A stretch of 6,772 bases of DNA from CAYSLU01 sp964431965 (GTDB lineage Bacteria > Verrucomicrobiota > Kiritimatiellia > CAIKKV01 > CAYSLU01). The notes under the pieces were generated by a model, which made no database searches, was not told the DNA's origin, and was given only the letters and a program-made list of their open reading frames with translations. The position numbers were made by a program, and so were the translations under genes. Each line of letters starts with the position of its first letter. Positions within the stretch are counted from its first letter, which is position 1. This document shows positions 1 to 5,676 of the stretch, in pieces. Where the stretch lies: positions 1 to 6,772 of the forward strand of contig CAYSLU010000153.1 in the NCBI GenBank assembly GCA_964431965.1. The letters run 5' to 3'.

Positions 1-1452
1 GAGTTCGTCCGCGTCGCCCGCGAGCAGGTCGAGATGGGCATCGACTCGCTCTGCATCAAGGACATGGCCGGCATCCTCTCCCCGATCGCGGCCGAGCGGC
101 TCGTCTCGGCTCTGGTGGAGGCGATCAACGTGCCGGTGCAGATCCACTCGCATATGACGAGCGGCATGGCGATCGCAACGTGCGTCGAAGGGGTTCGCGC
201 CGGGGCCGGCGCGATCGACTGCGCCATCTCGTCCATGGCCGGCTTCTCGTCGCAACCGCCTGTGGAGACGATGCTCGCCATCTTCTCCGAGACGTCCTAC
301 AACGCCAACCTCGACACCGAGCTGCTCAAGAAGATCTGCCGGTACTTCCTCGACCTGGCGCCAAAGCGCCAGCTCAGCCTTCACACGGCCGACAACACCA
401 TCGACCCGGAGATTCTCCTTCACCACATCCCGGGAGGCATGATCTCGAACCTCCGGTCCCAACTCGCGCAGCAGGGCGCGCTGGATCGGCTGGACGAGGT
501 GATGGCCGAGCTGCCGCGCGTCCGGTCGGACTTGGGCTTTCCGCCGCTCGTGACGCCCACGAGCCAGATCATCGGCATCCAAGCCGTTATGAACGTCCTC
601 TCGGGCGAACGCTACGAACTCGTGCCCCAGGAGACCAAGGACTACGTCAAGGGCCTCTACGGACGCTCGCCTGCCCCGATCGATCCGCAGATCCGAAAGA
701 AGATCCTGGGCTCGGAGAAGGCCATCAACTGCCGGCCGGCGGACCTGCTTCCCCCGATGCTCCCGACGTCCACCGAGGGGATCGACCCCAAGCTGATCCG
801 CGGCGAAGAGGACATCATCTCCTACTGCCTCTTCCCGCAAGTCGCGCTGGACTACTTCAAGTGGCGCGCCCTGCCACCCGCCGAGCGGCCTCCGTCCATC
901 GCGGACGCGGAGCAGAACAAGGAGTCGCCCACGCCGCCGCCGAAGCCGGTGCAGGCCAGCGCCGCTCCTCAGCCGTTCCTCGCTCCGACCGACTACAGCG
1001 CGCTGCACGAGCTCATTCGGAAGGTGAACGAACTGAACCTGACCGAGCTGACGATCCGCCGCGACGACGTGGCCCTGACGCTGAAGGCTGATGGGACCGG
1101 GGCCGCCCCCGGCGCAGCCCCGGCCGCCAAGCCCGCGCCGGACGCGACAGCGCCGACCGCGGAGGCACAGCCGGCCGATCCGAAGCCAGCCGGAGCGCCT
1201 GCGGCGCCTGCCGGGCCGACGATCAACTCGCCGCTGGCCGGCAACTTCTACGGCTCTCCGGGCCCCGGAAAACCTGATTTCGTGAAGCTCGGCGATCAGG
1301 TCAAGGCCGGCGCCACGGTGTGCATCGTCGAAGCCATGAAGCTCTTCAATCAGATCAAGGCTCCGATGGACTGCCGGATCGTCAAGTTCCTCGTCGAGCA
1401 CGGACAGTCCGTCAAGAAGGACACACCGCTGGTCAGCATCGAGAAGCTGTAA
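1..1452 (+). CDS. oadA: Biotin-dependent carboxyltransferase (OadA/PycB type) fused to an AccB-like biotin carboxyl carrier domain; 5' end missing
   Basis: The frame is open from base 1 to the TAA at 1450-1452, so 483 C-terminal residues are visible and the true start lies outside the window. Proteins of this family move a carboxyl group between biotin and pyruvate/oxaloacetate (pyruvate carboxylase subunit B, oxaloacetate decarboxylase alpha, transcarboxylase 5S). Visible marks are the metal-site Lys in IKDMAG (K20 here, equivalent to the carbamylated K184 of 5S), the metal-ligand pair in QIHSHMTSG (H49, H51), then IPGGMISNLRSQL, GFPPLVTPTSQI and RPADLLPP. An AccB-like helical segment follows (about 331-363), then a Pro/Ala linker (about 364-406) and a biotinyl domain (407-483) with EAMKL, whose Lys447 is the predicted biotinylation site. 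The carrier resembles acetyl-CoA carboxylase AccB rather than the usual OadA tail. The biotin carboxylase partner is not in view. Family assignment is firm. Whether the enzyme works as a carboxylase or a decarboxylase cannot be read from this fragment. Confidence 0.93.
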   Translation, partial: EFVRVAREQVEMGIDSLCIKDMAGILSPIAAERLVSALVEAINVPVQIHSHMTSGMAIATCVEGVRAGAGAIDCAISSMAGFSSQPPVETMLAIFSETSYNANLDTELLKKICRYFLDLAPKRQLSLHTADNTIDPEILLHHIPGGMISNLRSQLAQQGALDRLDEVMAELPRVRSDLGFPPLVTPTSQIIGIQAVMNVLSGERYELVPQETKDYVKGLYGRSPAPIDPQIRKKILGSEKAINCRPADLLPPMLPTSTEGIDPKLIRGEEDIISYCLFPQVALDYFKWRALPPAERPPSIADAEQNKESPTPPPKPVQASAAPQPFLAPTDYSALHELIRKVNELNLTELTIRRDDVALTLKADGTGAAPGAAPAAKPAPDATAPTAEAQPADPKPAGAPAAPAGPTINSPLAGNFYGSPGPGKPDFVKLGDQVKAGATVCIVEAMKLFNQIKAPMDCRIVKFLVEHGQSVKKDTPLVSIEKL

Positions 1453-1476
1453 GGGCCCCGCTCCGCGGCGCACTCG

Positions 1477-1509
1477 AACGGCACGCCGGATTATCCGGCG
1501 TGCCGTTTT
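1477..1509 (+). terminator. Strong Rho-independent terminator after the carboxyltransferase gene
   Basis: A perfect 14-bp inverted repeat (1477-1490 paired with 1494-1507) encloses a 3-nt TTA loop and runs into TTTT (1506-1509). The stem is GC-rich (core GGCACGCCGGA). It starts 24 nt after the TAA of the carboxyltransferase gene and ends 35 nt before the transporter start, so it should uncouple the two genes. The opposite strand has only AA at the equivalent place, so termination is expected mainly in the + direction. Confidence 0.9.
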
Positions 1510-1544
1510 CGCATACCCGCCCGGAAGCCGGCCATCGATCCGCC

Positions 1545-2924
1545 ATGAAGCACGCGTCCGACAGATTGCCCCGCGGCCGGTGGACGGTCGTGGCTGGAGC
1601 CCTCGTCATCCAGATCAGCCTCGGCGCCGTCTTCATCTGGAGCGTGTTCCAGACGCCGCTGCGCATGGCCTTCCCTGGATGGACCGAGGCGATGGTAACC
1701 CTGCCCGCGCAGATCGTGCTGGCCTGCTATGCGACGACGGCGATCCTCGGCGGGCGTCTGCAGGACCGCCTCGGGCCCCGGCGGGTGGCAGCCGCCGGCG
1801 GCGTCATCCTCGGCGCGGGAATGATTATGGCCGGAAGCGCCGGGCGGTTCGGGGAAAGCGCCGCGCTGGCCTGGCTGATCCTGACGTTTTCCCTCATCGG
1901 CGGGATCGGCATCGGCACGGCTTACGTCTGCCCGATCGCCACATGCCTGAAGTGGTTTCCGGACCGGAAGGGCTTCATCGCGGGGCTCGCCGTGGCCGGA
2001 TTCGGAGCCGGCGCCTTTTTTTTTGCACCGCTGGCGGGCGGGCTGATCTCGGGTGCCCCCTATAGCGTGCTCGGCATCCCGCTGTTCTCTCTGCCGCGCT
2101 TGGGGGTGTTCGGCGCGTTCCACGTGCTCGGCGTGGTGTTCCTGGCGGCCGTCGTACTCGGCGCGCAGCTCCTCCGAAACCCGCCGCCCGGCTACGCGGC
2201 GCCGGCCGCGGCCGCCGGCGAAGTCGTCGCCACCGAAAGCGGCTGCAGCCCACGCGGCATGCTGGCCACCCCGGCCTTCTGGATCCTGTGGATCACCTTC
2301 GTCACCGGCTGCGCATCCGGCCTGGCGATTGTCATGAAGGCGTCCCCCATATGGCAGGGAATCGCGTTCGCCGGTGTCCCCATGCCCGCATCCGGAGCGG
2401 AGTTTCAGCGGGTGACATCCGCCGGTGCCGCCGCCGTCTCGATACTGGCCATCTTCAATGCGGTCGGGCGGGTGTTCTGGGGCCGCGTGTCGGACGCCAT
2501 GGGGCGCCGGACGACGCTCGTCCTGATCTTCGCCCTGTTCGCGGCCGCGCTGCTGACGCTGGATCGAATGCAGACTTTTTCGCTCTACTTGCTGGGCAGC
2601 GGAGTGGTCGTGCTGTGCTTCGGAGGATGCTTGGCGGTCTATCCGGCGGTGACAGCCGAGTACTTCGGCGCACGCCACATCGGCGCCAACTACGGGTGCA
2701 TGTTCACGGCCCTGGGAACCGGCGGGCTGATTGGGCCGTTTCTGGCGGCCCGGCTGATGGAAGCCGGGGTCCGCGTGACGGTCCAGCCGGACTGCGCAGG
2801 AGCCGTCAGCCTGACGGTCGGGCGCTACGGGTCAGCCTTCGCCGTCGCCGGTCTCGCATGCGCCGCCGCCGCCGTGCTGGTCGCGTTCGCTCTGCGGCCG
2901 CCCCGCGCCATCCGGAGCGAATGA
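1545..2924 (+). CDS. MFS transporter, oxalate/formate antiporter (OFA) family
   Basis: This is a 459-residue inner-membrane protein with about 12 hydrophobic segments, the usual size for the family. The N-terminal RWTVVAGALVIQISLGAVFIWSVF (residues 12-35) matches the OFA signature around helix 1. GGRLQDRLGPRR (69-80) is the MFS loop 2-3 motif, CLKWFPDRKGFIAGLAVAGFGAG (134-156) is typical of OFA helices 4-5, and GRVFWGRVSDAMGRR (308-322) is the loop 8-9 repeat of the motif. Family members exchange or symport small carboxylates such as oxalate, formate or pyruvate. From memory, OxlT has a substrate-binding Lys in helix 11; the matching stretch here, YGCMFTALGTGG (383-394), has none, so oxalate/formate exchange should not be assumed. 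The frame is open back to 1320, but that extension overlaps the upstream gene and its terminator. The ATG at 1545 places a short basic tail before helix 1 and was chosen despite the lack of a clear ribosome-binding site. A run of nine T lies at 2016-2024. Confidence 0.88.
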   Translation: MKHASDRLPRGRWTVVAGALVIQISLGAVFIWSVFQTPLRMAFPGWTEAMVTLPAQIVLACYATTAILGGRLQDRLGPRRVAAAGGVILGAGMIMAGSAGRFGESAALAWLILTFSLIGGIGIGTAYVCPIATCLKWFPDRKGFIAGLAVAGFGAGAFFFAPLAGGLISGAPYSVLGIPLFSLPRLGVFGAFHVLGVVFLAAVVLGAQLLRNPPPGYAAPAAAAGEVVATESGCSPRGMLATPAFWILWITFVTGCASGLAIVMKASPIWQGIAFAGVPMPASGAEFQRVTSAGAAAVSILAIFNAVGRVFWGRVSDAMGRRTTLVLIFALFAAALLTLDRMQTFSLYLLGSGVVVLCFGGCLAVYPAVTAEYFGARHIGANYGCMFTALGTGGLIGPFLAARLMEAGVRVTVQPDCAGAVSLTVGRYGSAFAVAGLACAAAAVLVAFALRPPRAIRSE

Positions 2925-4112
2925 TCAGGCCGCCGACTCTGCCGCCGGGCCGGCACCGGACGCCGGCAGCCGGATGGTCACCGCCGTCCCGCCGCCCACC
3001 TTGCTCTCCACGCTGATCGTGCCTTGGTAGTCCTCGACGATCTTCTTCGTGATGAAGAGGCCCAGGCCCATGCCTTTGCCCGGCGTCTTCGTCGTGTAGT
3101 ACGGCTCGAACAGGCGGCTGGCCTGCTCCGGCGATATGCCGCAACCGTTGTCCCGGACTTCGATCTCGACGTCACCCTGATGTCGCCGGCAACCAACCGA
3201 CACCACTCCGCCTCGCCCGGTCAAAGCCTGAATGGCATTCTTCACGATGTTCTGGACGGCGCGGTAGATCTGGATCGGCTCCGCATGCACCCAGCACCCC
3301 TCGGACCCGCCGGCGAACTGCACGCTGGCCCCGATCTCAGCCGACATCGGCTCCGACCCCTTGACCACGTCGCGGAGCAAGTCCGACACGCAGACATTCT
3401 TCAGCAGCTTCGGATCCTTCTTGCCCAGCCGCTGCCACGTTTCAACGAGCTCATGGCACCGGCGAACGTTCTTTTCGATGATGTCGAGGTAGTCCTGGGT
3501 CTCCCCGAACTGATCGCCCAACCGGGCGCGCGAGCCCTCGATCTGCCGGGACAGGAGATCGATGTATCCCTGCACGATCGAGAGCGGGTTCCGCACGTCG
3601 TGAGCGAACTCCGCCGATGCCTGCCCCAGAGCGGCCAAATGCTCCTTGCTCGCCAGCTGGTCGGCCAGCCGGGAGTTCAGGTCATGCAACTCCCGGGACG
3701 CCTGGGCCCGGCGCCGCTCGATCGCTGACCGCTGCACGTTGGCCTGAACCACACGCCGCATCTCCGCCGTGTCGAACGGCTTCTTCAGGTAGTCGTTGGC
3801 GCCCAGCCGAAGCGCCTCCTGGGCCGTTTCGAGCGCGGCATAGCCGGTCAGCATGATAACCGACACGTGCGGGTCGATCCGTCGAATCTCCCTCAGTCCA
3901 TCGATCCCGGACTTGCCCGGCATGCGGATATCCATGATCACGGTGCTGGGGCTCTTCTCCGTCAGCAGCCGCAGTCCGTCCACCACGCTATCGGCACACA
4001 TCACCTCGTACTCGTTCTTGAGCAGGATCCGGAGGCTCTCCCGGGGTCCCAGTTCGTCGTCGATCACCAGAATGCGAGCGCCTGTCTGCACCGTCGCTGC
4101 TGCCATCATCAT
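2925..4112 (-). CDS. Hybrid response regulator-histidine kinase (receiver + HisKA + HATPase), soluble
   Basis: The predicted protein has 395 residues and no membrane segment. An N-terminal receiver domain (about 13-115) carries the acidic pair D18/D19, phosphoacceptor D61 in VIMDIRMPG, T89 in MLTGYA and K111 in YLKKPFD. A charged, probably coiled-coil linker follows (about 115-160). The dimerisation/phosphoacceptor domain has the H-box EFAHDVRNPL with H171. The ATPase domain has the N-box NIVKNAIQAL (288-297), G1 DNGCGIS (321-327), F-box LFEPYYTTK (334-342) and G2 GKGMGLGLF (345-353). All catalytic residues look intact. The protein probably takes phosphate or a signal at the receiver and controls phosphorylation of a separate partner; no DNA-binding output domain is present. 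The reading frame extends to a TTG at 4169 inside the FadL-like gene. I prefer the ATG at 4112, the first of three consecutive Met codons, 28 nt after that gene's stop and behind a G-rich stretch (4122-4127). Likely co-transcribed with the FadL-like gene. Confidence 0.92.
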   Translation of the reverse strand: MMMAAATVQTGARILVIDDELGPRESLRILLKNEYEVMCADSVVDGLRLLTEKSPSTVIMDIRMPGKSGIDGLREIRRIDPHVSVIMLTGYAALETAQEALRLGANDYLKKPFDTAEMRRVVQANVQRSAIERRRAQASRELHDLNSRLADQLASKEHLAALGQASAEFAHDVRNPLSIVQGYIDLLSRQIEGSRARLGDQFGETQDYLDIIEKNVRRCHELVETWQRLGKKDPKLLKNVCVSDLLRDVVKGSEPMSAEIGASVQFAGGSEGCWVHAEPIQIYRAVQNIVKNAIQALTGRGGVVSVGCRRHQGDVEIEVRDNGCGISPEQASRLFEPYYTTKTPGKGMGLGLFITKKIVEDYQGTISVESKVGGGTAVTIRLPASGAGPAAESAA

Positions 4113-4140
4113 GTTGCCCGGCCCCCCGCGTGCGTCAGGA

Positions 4141-5439
4141 TCAGAAGGAATAGGCGTACGACACGCCAACCAGCGTCGATCGGAAGTCGTAGTCCCCGTT
4201 GAACGCCGGGTTCAGGTTCTCATCCACCTTGCGGCTGTCGATGATGCCGTACGCCAGGGCCAGATCGACGGCGTGCCCGCCGTTCCGATAGCCCAGGCCG
4301 GTGCTCAGGACGTGCTGGTCGCCCTCCGAGACCGACGGGATGAGCGTCTTCTCGGGCACCGGAGTCGGCATGAATGCGTAGCCCGCGCGCGCCATCCAGG
4401 ACGGGGCGAACTGCCAGTCGCCGCCGAGACCGAAGGTCCACGTATCGTCCCAGTCCATCGGCAGGGTGTTCGAACCCGTCGCGGGCTGAGCCGCCAGAGC
4501 ATTGTTGTTGCCAATGTCGAGCGTCACTTCGTCGAAGGCGGAGTGCTGCACCCACTCCACGTCCGCCTCGACTCGCACCGTGTCGCTCAGGGCGACGCCG
4601 TAGCCGAGAGCGGCGACCGACGGGAAGGAGAACTCGCTCTCGAAATCGCTCTTCGGAGTGATGCCCAGCGCCGCAACCGGGGGCGGCATCCGGGTCGCCT
4701 CGAAATCGCCATCATACTCGACGTCGAACCCGCTCCGATACGTCAGGGCGAGGCGCTGGCGCTTCGTAATCTGCCACGTGGCGCCTGCATTGTACCCGTA
4801 TCCGTAGCCGTCGCCCTCGAAGCTCGCCACCCCCGACGGAGCAGCCGGCATTCCGGTCACCATCGCCCACGGCAGCGACTGCCGCAGCGTGAGCTGCGAC
4901 CAGTACAGATCGAATCCAACGCCGACCGACAGCGACGGAAGGACCTTCACCGCGATCGAGGGATTGACGCCCACGGTCATCATCTCGGAGAAGTACGGCC
5001 CCGCCATCCCCGGCGTGCTCGTCTTGCTCCAGCGCGTGGACTGACCGAACGGCATGTTGACGCCGACGCCGGCCACAACGGAGTGGCCGCCCGCCGAGAG
5101 CGGCGCGACCGCAAAGACACTGGGCAGCGCCCGCGCCGGATCCTCGGTCGTCGTGGACTCGCCCGCGGGCGAATCATAGTCCTTCTCGACGTACCCGAAG
5201 TTGACCGACCCCAGAACCGAGGGTTGCTTCAGGTCCGCCATGTTCGCCGGATTGTGAGCGACGGCCGTCGCGTCATCGACCTGCGCGATCCGTCCCCCGA
5301 CGCGCCCGAGCACGGCTGCACCATCCGGCGGATTGCGAAACCCATCCGCCAGCACCGGCGGGACGAACGCACCCAACAGCATGATCGACACGCCGACCGG
5401 ACCAACCGCCAGACTCAACCGGGACTGCTTCTGCTTCAT
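4141..5439 (-). CDS. FadL/OmpP1/TodX-family outer-membrane transport protein
   Basis: The predicted protein has 432 residues. The N-terminus has a basic start (MKQKQSR), a hydrophobic core and a cleavage-like VLA|D site near residues 31/32, giving a signal peptide for export. The mature N-terminus (GFRNPPDGAAVLGRVGGRIAQVDDATAVAHNPANMA) matches the FadL-family opening, where small/polar residues, DDA and the NPA motif form the plug region. The rest is rich in alternating aromatic and polar residues typical of beta strands, and the protein ends in SYAYSF with the terminal Phe recognised by the outer-membrane assembly machinery. Family members let hydrophobic molecules such as long-chain fatty acids or aromatic hydrocarbons cross the outer membrane; the substrate here is unknown. 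The ATG is preceded by a good ribosome-binding site. The gene heads a likely two-gene - strand unit with the downstream kinase and is divergent from the condensing-enzyme gene. Confidence 0.9.
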   Translation of the reverse strand: MKQKQSRLSLAVGPVGVSIMLLGAFVPPVLADGFRNPPDGAAVLGRVGGRIAQVDDATAVAHNPANMADLKQPSVLGSVNFGYVEKDYDSPAGESTTTEDPARALPSVFAVAPLSAGGHSVVAGVGVNMPFGQSTRWSKTSTPGMAGPYFSEMMTVGVNPSIAVKVLPSLSVGVGFDLYWSQLTLRQSLPWAMVTGMPAAPSGVASFEGDGYGYGYNAGATWQITKRQRLALTYRSGFDVEYDGDFEATRMPPPVAALGITPKSDFESEFSFPSVAALGYGVALSDTVRVEADVEWVQHSAFDEVTLDIGNNNALAAQPATGSNTLPMDWDDTWTFGLGGDWQFAPSWMARAGYAFMPTPVPEKTLIPSVSEGDQHVLSTGLGYRNGGHAVDLALAYGIIDSRKVDENLNPAFNGDYDFRSTLVGVSYAYSF

Positions 5440-5445
5440 GGCGCG

Positions 5446-5451
5446 CTCCTC
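5446..5451 (-). promoter_or_regulatory. Ribosome-binding site of the FadL-like gene
   Basis: Read on the - strand the bases are GAGGAG, six nucleotides before the ATG at 5439. This is the clearest Shine-Dalgarno match among the genes in the window and fixes the start. Confidence 0.75.
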
Positions 5452-5554
5452 GTTGTCTTAGTCGTACCCCACCGGACGGACGCATCACTGTCAGCGTCAC
5501 TATTAGCATCCCCCATGCCACCCCCCGGCAGCCCACATCTGGTGGGTTTTCTAG

Positions 5555-5582
5555 TTGACATGGGCCACCCGTTGTAGATCAT
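5555..5582 (+). promoter_or_regulatory. Candidate sigma-70-like promoter for the beta-ketoacyl synthase gene
   Basis: A consensus -35 box TTGACA lies at 5555-5560. Sixteen bases later is GATCAT (5577-5582), a 4/6 match to TATAAT. Transcription would start near 5590, leaving a leader of roughly 87 nt before the ATG at 5677. The -10 match is only moderate, and the host's promoter consensus is unknown. Confidence 0.35.
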
Positions 5583-5589
5583 CGTGCCC

Positions 5590-5624
5590 AAAAATGAACG
5601 CGGGTTGTCTCTGTGTTCTTTTTT
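5590..5624. repeat. AT-rich imperfect inverted repeat in the leader of the beta-ketoacyl synthase gene
   Basis: AAAAATGAAC (5590-5599) and GTTCTTTTTT (5615-5624) are inverted copies with nine of ten positions paired, separated by 15 nt. A further GTTC follows at 5625-5628. Such symmetry could be a regulator operator or a weak leader hairpin. It stands out against the GC-rich background, but it is largely a homopolymer A/T pairing and could be fortuitous. Confidence 0.4.
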
Positions 5625-5676
5625 GTTCAGTCCGTCACACTGGGCCATTGCGGCGCATGCACAGAGTTGGACACCC

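Larger units (their letters stand above)
5440..5676. promoter_or_regulatory. Divergent intergenic region between the FadL-like gene and the beta-ketoacyl synthase gene
   Basis: This 237-nt gap must hold the promoters of both divergent genes. It contains the FadL ribosome-binding site (5446-5451), a small hairpin CCCAC-ATCTG-GTGGG followed by TTTT (5532-5550), a TTGACA box (5555-5560) and an AT-rich inverted repeat (5590-5624). It is visibly richer in A/T than the coding sequence around it, especially from 5585 to 5635. I could not identify a convincing promoter for the - strand gene. No small gene is supported here. Confidence 0.6.

Noticed and set aside
1320..1544. N-terminal extension of the transporter frame back to a GTG at 1320
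   Set aside because: It would overlap the biotinyl domain of the upstream gene and include the terminator hairpin; the translated extension is Arg/Gly-rich and unlike any transporter N-terminus.
1491..2678. A 395-codon - strand open frame opposite the transporter gene
   Set aside because: The translation is rich in Gly, Arg, His and Gln with no family features, while the + strand frame encodes a clear 12-helix carrier.
4113..4169. Kinase start at the TTG codon at 4169
   Set aside because: It would add 19 residues unlike the receiver fold and overlap the FadL-like gene by 29 nt; an ATG at 4112 lies a normal distance before the first receiver strand.
5530..5550. Small hairpin with a T tail (CCCAC/GTGGG then TTTT) as a terminator
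   Set aside because: The stem has only five firm pairs and no + strand gene lies upstream for it to end; at most it is a weak leader structure for the - strand gene.
3853..5577. A 574-codon + strand open frame antisense to the FadL-like gene and the kinase N-terminus
   Set aside because: Its composition is Arg/His/Asp-rich and low-complexity, with no recognisable domain, signal or membrane segment. It lies opposite two clearly recognisable - strand genes and is a long frame allowed by high GC.
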